DNA of 64,000 nt from JACNIZ01 sp964344765 (lineage in GTDB: Bacteria > Planctomycetota > UBA1135): NCBI GenBank assembly GCA_964344765.1, contig CAYFOM010000019.1:18552-82551 (forward strand), in the 5' to 3' direction. Shown piece after piece: positions 52,079 to 60,135 of this stretch. The notes below the pieces were generated by a model. That model was not told the origin of the DNA. It saw only the letters and a list, made by a program, of their open reading frames with translations, and ran no database searches. Positions within the stretch are counted from its first letter, which is position 1. Each line of letters opens with the position of its first letter. The position numbers and the translations under genes are program-made.

Positions 52079-52105
52079 ATTCAGCCACTTCGGCTAAATT
52101 TAGCC
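52071..52105. promoter_or_regulatory. Tandem palindromic sites GGCTRAATTYAGCC (probable enhancer for the NtrC-type regulator)
   Basis: GGCTGAATTCAGCC (52073-52086) is the core of a perfect 18-bp palindrome GTGGCTGAATTCAGCCAC (52071-52088). GGCTAAATTTAGCC (52092-52105) is a second perfect palindrome. The two differ only at symmetrical positions 5 and 10, and their centres are 19 bp apart. They lie about 90-120 bp upstream of the -24/-12 promoter, where sigma-54 activators bind. Confidence 0.7.
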
Positions 52106-52161
52106 AGCAATTTTCCCACCCCTCCATATATAGAACTACCATATCCCCCTACTCCAGGGCG

Positions 52162-52179
52162 ATTTACGAATTCGTGAAT
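52162..52179. promoter_or_regulatory. Imperfect palindrome upstream of the -24 element
   Basis: ATTTACGAATTCGTGAAT has an inner perfect palindrome ACGAATTCGT (52166-52175) and three further matched outer bases on each side. It lies 13 bp before the sigma-54 site. It could bind a repressor or a bending protein. Confidence 0.45.
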
Positions 52180-52191
52180 TTAGGCGGTATT

Positions 52192-52206
52192 TGGCATGAA
52201 TGTTGC
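52192..52206 (+). promoter_or_regulatory. Sigma-54 (-24/-12) promoter
   Basis: TGGCATG-AATG-TTGC matches the sigma-54 consensus TGGCACG-N4-TTGC at all but one fixed position with correct spacing. The transcription start is expected near 52217, 10-22 bp before the candidate start codons at 52227 and 52239. An ATG at 52200 lies inside the element and is therefore not the start. Confidence 0.75.
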
Positions 52207-52226
52207 CTGTAAAGAACTGGCGCCCC

Positions 52227-53078
52227 ATGCGCAAAGCTATGAGCTTTACTCCCCCCCTCTCCCAATCAGCGCTGGATTCCCCTGTCCCTAAGCAGGCCAT
52301 TATTTTGGCTGCGGGGACAGGTTCCAGGCTGGGGCCGTCAGCGTTGGAGAAGCCCAAGTGTTTGTTGCCTTTGGCGCATAAAACTCTGCTCGAGATTCAA
52401 ATCGAGACCTATCGCAGCCTGGGTGTACAGGAAATCTGCGTAGTTGTCGGCTACCGCAAGGAACTGGTCGAACCGGTAGCTCAGCGCTACCCCAATATCA
52501 CGATCATCGAAAACCCGATTTACGACGCATCCAACAGCTTGTATTCGCTGTGGCTGACTCGTGATTGGATCCGCGGCGCTTTTGCAGTCTCCAACGCCGA
52601 TGTGGTTGCCGACCCCGAGATCTTCCGCCGCATTTTGAGTGCGCCGATGACCTCGCTAGGTGTGGATACCGGCACCGGCTACCACGAAGAGCACATGAAG
52701 GTGGAGATCAAAAACGATCGGGTGCGCTCGATCAGCAAGGGTTTGCCGCCACGCCGCACTCACGGGGAAAACGTCGGCATTTTGTCCATCGCTCAAAACG
52801 ATGCACGCCCCTTCCTCGAAACCATCGATGAAATCGTGCGCCACGGCGGAGAAAACCTGTGGGTTCCCGCCGTCCTCCATCGAATGGTTACCAGCAACCT
52901 GATTCAGGTTGCCGCACAAGACATCACCGGCCTGCCATGGATCGAAATTGATTTCTGTGGCGACCTGAAAGATGCGCGCAAGGACATCTGGCCGGCCATT
53001 GCCCCACAAACTCAGTCTTTACAGGCGTACCCCACGCCTACTACCCCGCCCCACTTCGCTTCCTCCAAAGCGTCTTAA
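52227..53078 (+). CDS. LicC-like nucleotidyltransferase
   Basis: About 283 aa from the ATG at 52227 (MRKAMSFTPPLSQS); the ATG at 52239 is also possible. The nucleotide loop is AIILAAGTGSRLGPSALEKPKCLLPL, read in parts, with the signature LxxGxGxRxG and conserved Lys. VVVGYRKELVEPVAQRY, ENPIYDASNSLYSLWLTRDW and the metal-site AFAVSNADVVAD follow the LicC/phosphocholine cytidylyltransferase pattern, where NPxYxxTNNxYSLxLA is diagnostic. EIDFCGDLKDARKDIWPAI closes the fold. It would activate a phosphorylated small alcohol or sugar with CTP. It lies just after the sigma-54 promoter and 12 bp before the glycerophosphotransferase gene. Confidence 0.85.
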   Translation: MRKAMSFTPPLSQSALDSPVPKQAIILAAGTGSRLGPSALEKPKCLLPLAHKTLLEIQIETYRSLGVQEICVVVGYRKELVEPVAQRYPNITIIENPIYDASNSLYSLWLTRDWIRGAFAVSNADVVADPEIFRRILSAPMTSLGVDTGTGYHEEHMKVEIKNDRVRSISKGLPPRRTHGENVGILSIAQNDARPFLETIDEIVRHGGENLWVPAVLHRMVTSNLIQVAAQDITGLPWIEIDFCGDLKDARKDIWPAIAPQTQSLQAYPTPTTPPHFASSKAS

Positions 53079-53090
53079 TCATCTCCCCTC

Positions 53091-54188
53091 ATGACTCAGC
53101 CACTCCGAGTTCTGTTTACCGGTTACGCACCGGTTCACTTCGTTTGCTTCATGCCGCTGTACAAACAATTGGTACAGGAACCCGGCGTTGAACTTCACGT
53201 CGCCGGCGGTTTGCGCGAAAAGCGCGAGGACGGCAACCACCGGTTCCATCTTCACGAGATGTATCGCCCGTTTGGCGTGCCCACTGACCGCATGCTAACC
53301 ATGGACGAAATCGCCAACCGCGACTTCGACATCTTGTTCGGCGCCAACACCAAGATGTTGATGCCGCGTAGCGTCAAAAAGAAGATTCAGATCTTCCACG
53401 GCGTGTCTTTCCGCAACCGCGCGATTCGCAAAGAGAACCTTGGTGCCGATTATTTCTTCATGGCCGGCAATTACATGCGCCGCCGCTTCGAAGAAGCCGA
53501 TTTGCTCGAACCGAACGACCCGCGCGCCATCAACGTCGGCTTCTTGAAGACCGATGGTTTGGTCGACGGCTCGCTGGACCGCCAATCGCTGCTCGCCAGC
53601 TACGGTTTCGACGGCTCGCGTCCGGTGTTGCTGTACGCACCGACTGGTCAGAAGCACTGCTCGATGGAAACCATGGGTATGGATTTCATCCGCGCCGTTC
53701 AAGCAACCAATAGGTACGACTTACTGGTCAAGCTGCACGATCATCCACACGGCTGCACCGAGAACTGGGCTGCCAAGATCGCCGAACTCGAAAACCAACA
53801 CACCCGTTTGGTGGAATCGTTCGACGTCACTCCGTTGCTGTTCCTCAGCGACCTGCTGATTACGGATGCCTCCTCCGTTTCCAGCGAATTCTCACTACTG
53901 GACCGCCCGATGGTCTTCCTCGATGTGCCGAAGCTGCTGAAGAAAGCCGCCAAGAAGGATGGTTCGATGATGGACCTCGCCACTTGGGGCCGCAATGGCG
54001 GCGAAATCGTGCCCGATCCGGAAGCTGCCATCGCCGCCATTGATCACGCTCTGGCGAACCCGGCGGCAAAGTCCGAAATTCGTCGCGAATCGGCGCAGGA
54101 CCTGTTCTTCAACCCCGGTGCATCGGTCGACTTCGCGATGGACTGGCTGCGGGACAATTTCATCAATCAGCCGGCGCTCGTTTCCTGA
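53091..54188 (+). CDS. CDP-glycerol glycerophosphotransferase family protein
   Basis: The 365-aa protein is related to TagB/TagF enzymes, which move glycerol phosphate from CDP-glycerol to a growing polymer at the inner face of the membrane. IQIFHGVSFRNRAIRKEN is the family HG-x-S/P segment, PVLLYAPTGQKHCSMETMG the P-T loop, and YDLLVKLHDHPH the substrate His region. SDLLITDASSVSSEFSLLDRPMVFLD is the most conserved strip, read in parts. No signal peptide or membrane helix. Such enzymes also occur in Gram-negative capsule and O-antigen clusters. Pairing with the LicC-like gene suggests a phosphodiester-linked surface polymer. Confidence 0.88.
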   Translation: MTQPLRVLFTGYAPVHFVCFMPLYKQLVQEPGVELHVAGGLREKREDGNHRFHLHEMYRPFGVPTDRMLTMDEIANRDFDILFGANTKMLMPRSVKKKIQIFHGVSFRNRAIRKENLGADYFFMAGNYMRRRFEEADLLEPNDPRAINVGFLKTDGLVDGSLDRQSLLASYGFDGSRPVLLYAPTGQKHCSMETMGMDFIRAVQATNRYDLLVKLHDHPHGCTENWAAKIAELENQHTRLVESFDVTPLLFLSDLLITDASSVSSEFSLLDRPMVFLDVPKLLKKAAKKDGSMMDLATWGRNGGEIVPDPEAAIAAIDHALANPAAKSEIRRESAQDLFFNPGASVDFAMDWLRDNFINQPALVS

Positions 54189-54209
54189 GCGCCATTCCCC
54201 TCGCTGGCA

Positions 54210-55841
54210 ATGCCTTCCCTACTTCAAATCATCCTCCCCGCCGCCGTCGCCGCAATGTTGGTCGACGGCGCAATTGCGCAGCAAACCACTCGCATTAGCG
54301 AATCGACGGCCGGCGTTCAGTCCGACCGCGCAAGCAACCGCCCCGATATCAACGATAACGCGGCATGGGTTTGCTACGAATCGCAATCCACCAATGTCGT
54401 TCCCGACGACACCAACTTCGTGCAGGATGTTTTCTTAGTCGATTTGGCGACGGGGACGAATGAACGCATCAGTGTGGCGACCGGTGGCATTCAAGCGAAT
54501 GGCGAAAGCAAGCGCCCGGTGATTTCCGGCGACGGCAACTTCGTCACCTTTACCAGCATTGCCAGCAACTTCGATCCGCTGGATTTCAACCTGACCTACG
54601 ACATTTTTGTCCGCGACATCACGTTGGGAACCACCACGTTGGTCAGCCGCAGCTTGTCGACCTTGTCCGGCAATGGATTGTCGACGCGCCCATCGATTAG
54701 CACTGATGGCAGTTACATCGCCTTCCGCAGTTTGGCCAGTGATTTGGTGATTGGCGACACCAACATGATCGACGACATCTTCGTTTGGACCTGCGCCACC
54801 GGTGCTTTGGAGCGGGTTAGCGTGGGTGCAGGCGGAGTCGAAGGCAACGCCACCAGCGACCGCCCGAGCATTTCCGGCGACGGCAACTTGGTTGCGTTTT
54901 GGAGTGACGCCACCAATCTGGTCGCCAGCGACCTCAACCTGATGCGCGATGTCTTCGTGCATGACCGCACCACCGGCGTGACCAGCTTGGTCAGCGTCAG
55001 CAGCGCCGGCGTACAGGGCAACGGACCTTCTACACGCCCTGACTTCTCCAATGATGGTCGCTACGTGGTCTTCGCAAGCTCGGCATCGAACTTGGTCACC
55101 GGCGACGTCAACGGCGTCAAAGACATCTTTGTACGCGACCTGCAATTGGGCACCACTGAACTGGTGTCGAAGAGTACCAGCGGCGAGATTGCCGACGACC
55201 TTTGCAGTGTGCCGCGCATCTCTGGCGACGGCCGCTACGTCACCTTTCGCAGTATCGCCGGCAACTTGGTCGCAGGTGATAGCAACAATGCCGAGGACGT
55301 CTTCTTGCACGACCGCCAAACCGGCGTGACCACGATCCTCAGCCGTTCGACTGCCGGCAACCAAGGCAATGGTCACTCCAGCCGCCCGGCGATTAGCGCC
55401 GACGGCCAAGTCACTGTCTTCCAGAGCTTCGCCACCAACATGATTGCCGGCGACACCAACCTCGAGGAAGACGTCTTCCTCCACGAAGGAACGGGCTGGA
55501 GCGGTCCTCCGGTATTCGACTCCATCCTGCTGACCGGTCCTGCCACCGCACTTTCCGGCACGCAGGCGGTCTTTAGCTGGGAAGGCGCACCGGCCAACTC
55601 CACCTACTGGCTGGTTTACAGCTTCACGTTGAATGGCATGACGGTTATGGGTCATCCGTTTGAAATTGGTGCGCCGTACACCGTGCTCGACAATGGCGTC
55701 TGCACGGCAACGGGCACCGGAAGCTATACCTCTATCCCGCTGCCGCCAGCAGCGATCGGGCTGACCGTGTACCTGGAGTTGGGTGCGCTGGATGCCGGCG
55801 CGTTGAGTGATTCCAACGCGATTTCATTGACGATCCTTTAG
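54210..55841 (+). CDS. Exported beta-propeller (TolB/WD40-like) repeat protein
   Basis: The 543-aa protein has a signal peptide (MPSLLQIILPAAVAAMLVDG, cleaved after AIA). Seven or eight repeats of about 52 residues follow with the pattern S-x-R-P-x-I-S-x-D-G-x-x-V-x-F-x-S-x-A-S-N-L-V-x-G-D-x-N-x-x-x-D-I-F-V-x-D. Examples are RPSISTDGSYIAFRSLASD and RPDFSNDGRYVVFASSASN. This is the PD40/TolB propeller motif, with Ca-like D-x-N loops. A C-terminal beta-sandwich of about 110 residues (GLTVYLELGALD) resembles the end of the 19864 protein. No enzyme site is seen. Possibly a surface scaffold. It ends at a strong terminator. Confidence 0.8.
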   Translation: MPSLLQIILPAAVAAMLVDGAIAQQTTRISESTAGVQSDRASNRPDINDNAAWVCYESQSTNVVPDDTNFVQDVFLVDLATGTNERISVATGGIQANGESKRPVISGDGNFVTFTSIASNFDPLDFNLTYDIFVRDITLGTTTLVSRSLSTLSGNGLSTRPSISTDGSYIAFRSLASDLVIGDTNMIDDIFVWTCATGALERVSVGAGGVEGNATSDRPSISGDGNLVAFWSDATNLVASDLNLMRDVFVHDRTTGVTSLVSVSSAGVQGNGPSTRPDFSNDGRYVVFASSASNLVTGDVNGVKDIFVRDLQLGTTELVSKSTSGEIADDLCSVPRISGDGRYVTFRSIAGNLVAGDSNNAEDVFLHDRQTGVTTILSRSTAGNQGNGHSSRPAISADGQVTVFQSFATNMIAGDTNLEEDVFLHEGTGWSGPPVFDSILLTGPATALSGTQAVFSWEGAPANSTYWLVYSFTLNGMTVMGHPFEIGAPYTVLDNGVCTATGTGSYTSIPLPPAAIGLTVYLELGALDAGALSDSNAISLTIL

Positions 55842-55870
55842 GCTAAATTCCAGTGCCCTTGGGCGCGATC

Positions 55871-55909
55871 TCAGCCTGCTAAGCTTCGGCTTCAGCAGGC
55901 TGATTTTTT
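55871..55909 (+). terminator. Rho-independent terminator after the beta-propeller gene
   Basis: TCAGCCTGCTAAGC (55871-55884), loop TTCG, GCTT, one bulged C, AGCAGGCTGA (55894-55903), then six T. It ends the sigma-54-driven or readthrough transcript before the signal peptidase gene. Confidence 0.93.
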
Positions 55910-55924
55910 GCCCGGCCGGCTGGA

Positions 55925-55953
55925 TTCGCAGCGGCCAAGGCCTCTGCTACCAT
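55925..55953 (+). promoter_or_regulatory. Candidate promoter of the signal peptidase gene
   Basis: TTCGCA (55925-55930) and TACCAT (55948-55953) are 17 bp apart. The -10 ends 7 bp before the ATG at 55961, so the mRNA may lack a leader. Confidence 0.4.
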
Positions 55954-55960
55954 TTGCACC

Positions 55961-57427
55961 ATGTCAGCCGACACCAAGCCCGCCAAAGCCGCCAAGGGCA
56001 AGAAGGCCAAAAAGGAGAAATCCACCCACCCCTTCCGCGACAACATCGAAGTGATCGTATTTGCGATCGCAATGTCGCTAGGGCTCAAAGTATTTGCCCT
56101 CGAGGCTTATCAAATCCCGACTGGCTCGATGCAGCCGACGCTTATGGGCACCGATTTGCTCGAAAGCGGGCAACCAGTAGGCGGCGTGCACGACCGTGTT
56201 TTGGTCGACAAGATCTGCTACATGATTCGCGAACCCGAGCGCTGGGAGGTCATCGTTTTCCGCTATCCATTGGCGGCGACGAATAACTATGTCAAGCGTT
56301 TGCTGGGTTTGCCCGGTGAAGATTTGTGGGTGCAGAACGGCGATATTTGGACGCGCGCGGGCGGCACCGCCGACGAGTTTGTCATTCAAACCAAACCCGA
56401 CAACGTGCAGGACTCACTGTGGAAACAGGCCTATCCAACCGCCGGCCTCAGTGGCATTGAATGGGTCAACTGGAAGCTGATCGGCGTCCCCAAACCCGGC
56501 GACGATGGCCTCGCCAAAATGAAGACCGGCAGCGTGATCTCCTATCCGGCGTTAACGCGCGGAGTCACGAATGAATATCGTCACGGTTACCACGAGGACA
56601 TTCTCACCAAGATCCCGATCGCGCAATCCAGCTTCGGCTCAAATACGCCGGTGTCCGATTTGCGCTTTGAAATGGACGTGACGATGAACGACGGCAGCGG
56701 ACCGCTAATCGTTGAGGGTGAATTTGGCCCATACCCGATCAAGCTGACCCTGCTGCCCGGCGGCAATGGTGAGTTGGAATTGCCGGATGGCAGTTTGCGC
56801 ACCATCGAGTACACGCCCGAAGCCGGCGAGACGTTCCACTTGGATTTTGCCTTCTGGGATCACCACTATCGCCTGCGATTGGGCAAGGAAGAATGGGCTG
56901 AAGACCTGAAGTTGGAATCGCATCCGGCCGGCCGTAATGGACTGGTGGTGCGAAGCGAAGGATCTTGGACCATTAGCCCGGTGACAATCTCGCGCGACAT
57001 TCACTACATTCCGTCGATCAGCGGTACCGTCGGCCTTTATGAGATTCCGGAAGATCACTACTTCATGATGGGCGATAACACGCAGAATTCGCTGGATTCG
57101 CGTGATTGGACGGCGCGGACTTACCGCTTCGATCCGCCGTGGAATGGGCATTCCATCCTGCGCGGCGACAACCTGCCGAACGGCCACGATCCGCTGTACA
57201 ACAACCCGCGCCAAAACTCGGATCGCACCGTCACCACCTTCCGCGATGAATGGGGCGATCTGCACCAGATCCCGCGCGAGGAATTGCTGCGCGCCAACGC
57301 CGACGGAACCGCCGAAGAGATGGCCGCTCATTTTGTGCCGCGCCGCTACATCCAGGGCAAAGCATTGGCTGTTTTCTTGCCCATCCCGCCGTTTGCACCA
57401 GTATGGCGCATTGGCTGGGTGCACTAA
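55961..57427 (+). CDS. lepB: Signal peptidase I with large insertion
   Basis: The 488-aa membrane protease removes signal peptides at the outer face of the inner membrane. After a basic N-terminus comes one membrane helix (VIVFAIAMSLGLKVFALEAY). YQIPTGSMQPTL has catalytic Ser56 and NNYVKRLLGLPGE catalytic Lys112. YFMMGDNTQNSLDSRDW is box E. Between boxes D and E lies an insertion of about 200 residues with strand-rich sequence (LRFEMDVTMNDGSG, PYPIKLTLLPGGNGELELP), so the protein is half as long again as the E. coli enzyme. Such long SPases are known in planctomycetes. The insertion's role is unknown. Confidence 0.93.
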   Translation: MSADTKPAKAAKGKKAKKEKSTHPFRDNIEVIVFAIAMSLGLKVFALEAYQIPTGSMQPTLMGTDLLESGQPVGGVHDRVLVDKICYMIREPERWEVIVFRYPLAATNNYVKRLLGLPGEDLWVQNGDIWTRAGGTADEFVIQTKPDNVQDSLWKQAYPTAGLSGIEWVNWKLIGVPKPGDDGLAKMKTGSVISYPALTRGVTNEYRHGYHEDILTKIPIAQSSFGSNTPVSDLRFEMDVTMNDGSGPLIVEGEFGPYPIKLTLLPGGNGELELPDGSLRTIEYTPEAGETFHLDFAFWDHHYRLRLGKEEWAEDLKLESHPAGRNGLVVRSEGSWTISPVTISRDIHYIPSISGTVGLYEIPEDHYFMMGDNTQNSLDSRDWTARTYRFDPPWNGHSILRGDNLPNGHDPLYNNPRQNSDRTVTTFRDEWGDLHQIPREELLRANADGTAEEMAAHFVPRRYIQGKALAVFLPIPPFAPVWRIGWVH

Positions 57428-57477
57428 GCCCTGGCCTTTGCTCGCCCACGGATAAGGCTTTGTTAAGCTGACCGCGC

Positions 57478-58218
57478 ATGCTGCTTCGCACCGAATCGCT
57501 CTGCAAGTCGTACAAAGGACGCAAGGTCGTCGATCAGGTCAGCTTGCACGTGAATCCGGGCGAGATCGTCGGCCTGCTCGGGCCCAACGGCGCCGGCAAA
57601 ACCACGACCTTCCGCATGTGCATGGGCATGGTCAAGCCGGATTCCGGCCAGATCATGATTCAAAAGCGCGACGCGACCAAGCTGCCGATTTACCGCCGCG
57701 CGCATTTGGGGTTGGGTTATTTGGCACAGGAGCCGTCGGTGTTCCGCAAGCTGTCGGTGGAAGACAATCTGCTGGCGGTGCTGGAGATCAGCAAAAAGGA
57801 CAAGGCCGAGCAGAGGCGTCGTGCCGATGAGCTGCTCGAGGAGTTCAGCTTGTCGCATTTACGCCAGAGCCGCGGCGAGGTGTTGTCCGGCGGTGAGCGG
57901 CGGCGCCTGGAGATTGCCCGCGCGCTGGCCACCGAACCCAAGCTGATTCTGCTCGACGAGCCGTTTTCCGGCGTTGATCCGGTCGCCGTGGAAGAGATTC
58001 AGGGCATTTTGCAGCAGTTGCAACAGCGCGGAATCGCGATCCTGCTGACCGACCACAACGTGCGCGAAACGCTGTACATCACCGACCGCACCTACATCCT
58101 CGCCGAGGGCAAAATCCTCGCCGAGGGGCGCGCCGAAGAGTTGGCCGCAAACGAAACTGTGCGCAAGGTCTATCTGGGTCAGAGATTCACTTTGGCCGAC
58201 GGCTCTACCCCTTCCTAG
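57478..58218 (+). CDS. lptB: LPS export ABC transporter ATPase (LptB-like)
   Basis: The 246-aa ATPase powers extraction of LPS from the inner membrane through LptFG and LptC. Walker A is GLLGPNGAGKTTTFRM, signature VLSGGERRRLEIARALAT, Walker B LILLDEPFSGVDP, and switch His in LLTDHNVRETL. GYLAQEPSVFRKLSVEDNL and AEGKILAEGRAEELAANE are LptB-specific. LptFGC are not in the window. It supports an outer membrane. TAAGCT at 57464-57469, 8 bp before the ATG, may be its -10 box. Confidence 0.93.
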   Translation: MLLRTESLCKSYKGRKVVDQVSLHVNPGEIVGLLGPNGAGKTTTFRMCMGMVKPDSGQIMIQKRDATKLPIYRRAHLGLGYLAQEPSVFRKLSVEDNLLAVLEISKKDKAEQRRRADELLEEFSLSHLRQSRGEVLSGGERRRLEIARALATEPKLILLDEPFSGVDPVAVEEIQGILQQLQQRGIAILLTDHNVRETLYITDRTYILAEGKILAEGRAEELAANETVRKVYLGQRFTLADGSTPS

Positions 58219-58293
58219 CGGGCGGTGAATTAAGTCATTTCGTCTTCGGCTGGGATGGCATGGCGGCCCTACAATACGCCGTCATTCCCCAGC

Positions 58294-58299
58294 AAGGAG
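58294..58299 (+). promoter_or_regulatory. Shine-Dalgarno site that fixes the etfB GTG start
   Basis: AAGGAG (58294-58299) is 6 bp before GTG at 58306. Most other starts in the window lack such a site, so this one stands out. Confidence 0.8.
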
Positions 58300-58305
58300 A
58301 CTGCT

Positions 58306-59055
58306 GTGAAGATCAGTGTTTGCGTAAAACGCGTCCCGGCCACGACCACCCGCGTTGTCGTCGGCGACAATAATCGGATCGACCCGAACGGGGTCGAGTT
58401 TGTCCTCAACCCCTACGATGAGTTTGCCGTCGAGCAGGCTCTGCAAGTCAAAGAAGCCGGCGAAGGCACCGTATCCGCTTTCTGTTTCGGCACCAGTGAT
58501 TCGCAGAAAGAACTGCGCACGGTGCTGGCCAAAGGCGCCGACGACGTCACGCTGCTACAAAACGACGACGCGCCGCACGCCGATGGCGCCACCACCGCCA
58601 AGGTGTTGGCCGACGCGATGCGCGATGGTGGTTACGACTTGATTTTCTTCGGTAAGCAAGCCGTCGACCGCGACCAGCATGGCGTCGGTCCGGCTGTTGC
58701 GACGATGCTTGGTATTCCGTGCATTACCGAAGCGATTTCGTTTGAGCTGCAAGGCGACAAGGTCGTGTGCGAGCGCGAAGTGGAAGGTGGTCGCGAGACC
58801 GTCGAAGCTCCGCTGCCGTGTGCTGTCACTTGCATGAAGGGTTTGAATGAACCGCGCATTGCCAGCTTGAAGGGCATTATGGCCGCCAAGCGCAAGCCGC
58901 TGGAAACCGTCGACGTTGCGCTGGATGGTGCTGCTGTTGAGGTGGTGGAAATGACCATGCCGCCGGAACGTCCGGCCGGTCGCATAGTCGGCGAAGGCGC
59001 CGCTGCCGTTCCTGAGTTGGTCGCTGCGCTGCGCGACGAAGCCAAAGTCCTCTAG
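58306..59055 (+). CDS. etfB: Electron transfer flavoprotein beta subunit
   Basis: The 249-aa subunit binds AMP and, with EtfA, carries electrons from acyl-CoA dehydrogenases and others to the respiratory chain. MKISVCVKRVPATTTRV is the standard start. NPYDEFAVEQALQVKE, DLIFFGKQAVDRDQHGVGP and the recognition-loop region with SLKGIMAAKRKPLETVD are diagnostic. The start is GTG at 58306, placed by a good SD site. etfA begins 13 bp later. Confidence 0.97.
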   Translation: MKISVCVKRVPATTTRVVVGDNNRIDPNGVEFVLNPYDEFAVEQALQVKEAGEGTVSAFCFGTSDSQKELRTVLAKGADDVTLLQNDDAPHADGATTAKVLADAMRDGGYDLIFFGKQAVDRDQHGVGPAVATMLGIPCITEAISFELQGDKVVCEREVEGGRETVEAPLPCAVTCMKGLNEPRIASLKGIMAAKRKPLETVDVALDGAAVEVVEMTMPPERPAGRIVGEGAAAVPELVAALRDEAKVL

Positions 59056-59068
59056 CCCCTCGCGAATC

Positions 59069-60025
59069 ATGACTGACGTACTTGTAGTTTTGGAAACCCG
59101 CGACGGCGCGCTGCGCCCCGCTTCGTTGGAAGCTGTTGGTGCCGGCCGCATGGCTGCCGACGCCAGTGGTGGCGGAACCGTTGTTGCTGTTGCCACCGAA
59201 AACGCTGACGTGGATGCTGCCGCTTTGGGCGCTGCCGGTGCCGACAAGGTGCTGGTCGCCGACGCTGGCGCACACTCGCCGGATGGCGCTGCTGCAACCG
59301 CCGTTGCTGCCGCGAAAGAATGCGGCGCTGGTTTGGTGCTGATGGCTGCCACCGTTCGCGGCCGCGACATGCTGGCTCGCGTGGCTGCTGGTTTGGAAAC
59401 TGGCTTCGCTGCCGACTGCACCGGAATGGAATTCGCCGATGGCGGTTTTGTGTTCACCCGTCCGGTTTACGCCGGCAAGGCGATCACCAAGGTCAAGGTC
59501 AATGGCGCTGTTGCCTGTGCTTCGATCCGCGGCAATCACTTCCCGCTAGCGGGTCGTGACGGCGCTGCTGAAATGGGCACCATTGGTGCTGCCGAAGGCA
59601 AAGGTGCTGTTACTGGTATCTCGTCGAAGACCGGGGGTCGTCCCGACGTCGCCGAAGCCTCGCGCGTGGTCGCCGGCGGTCGCGGCATGGGCGCTGAAGA
59701 CAACTGGAACATGATCGAAGCCGTCGCCGACGCTCTTCCGGGTGCGGCATTGGGTGCTTCGCGTGCCGTCGTCGATAACGGCTGGCGTCCGCACAGCGAG
59801 CAAGTCGGTCAAACCGGCAAGGTGGTTTCGCCTGAGCTGTACATCGCTGCCGGTATCTCCGGTGCGATTCAGCACTTGGCCGGTATGAACTCGTCGAAGG
59901 TGATTGTTGCTGTCAACAAAGACGCTGATGCGCCGATCTTCCAGCATGCTTCCTACGGCATCGTTGGCGATGTGAACGAGGTGCTGCCGGTGTTGGCTGA
60001 GGAGTTGGCAAAGGTTACCGGCTAA
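59069..60025 (+). CDS. etfA: Electron transfer flavoprotein alpha subunit
   Basis: The 318-aa subunit holds the FAD. The C-terminal FAD domain has VVAGGRGMGAEDNW, SRAVVDNGWRPHSEQVGQTG, VSPELYIAAGISGAIQHL, and NKDADAPIFQHASYGIVGDV with the His and Ser/Asp that contact the flavin. The N-terminal half is Ala/Gly-rich. Codons 265-318 are repeated at 61924-62088 with only synonymous changes, and a hairpin follows each copy. Nearby acyl-CoA dehydrogenase genes are not seen. Confidence 0.97.
   Translation: MTDVLVVLETRDGALRPASLEAVGAGRMAADASGGGTVVAVATENADVDAAALGAAGADKVLVADAGAHSPDGAAATAVAAAKECGAGLVLMAATVRGRDMLARVAAGLETGFAADCTGMEFADGGFVFTRPVYAGKAITKVKVNGAVACASIRGNHFPLAGRDGAAEMGTIGAAEGKGAVTGISSKTGGRPDVAEASRVVAGGRGMGAEDNWNMIEAVADALPGAALGASRAVVDNGWRPHSEQVGQTGKVVSPELYIAAGISGAIQHLAGMNSSKVIVAVNKDADAPIFQHASYGIVGDVNEVLPVLAEELAKVTG
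59861..60025 (+). repeat. 165-bp direct repeat, upstream copy (3' end of etfA)
   Basis: This segment matches 61924-62088 at 154 of 165 positions, and the 11 differences all fall at third codon positions without changing an amino acid. It bounds the 60.0-62.1 kb islet on the left. Confidence 0.9.
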
Positions 60026-60043
60026 AGGCATCGCCCAAACAAG

Positions 60044-60076
60044 ACGGCGGATGGATTCCAGAGATCCATCCGCCGT
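60044..60076 (+). terminator. Hairpin after etfA
   Basis: ACGGCGGATGGAT (60044-60056), 7-nt loop, ATCCATCCGCCGT (60064-60076), then AAGTTTGTCTT. The 13-bp stem shares the GGCGGATGGAT core with the hairpin at 62104. Confidence 0.75.
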
Positions 60077-60135
60077 AAGTTTGTCTTAGCTGTACGGGCA
60101 AATTGCTATTAACTTTCCTGAATCAGATCACCAAG

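Noticed and set aside
54435..55655. Long open frame of 406 codons on the minus strand
   Set aside because: It lies antisense to the beta-propeller gene, has no family motif, and is explained by GC-rich codon use of the real gene.
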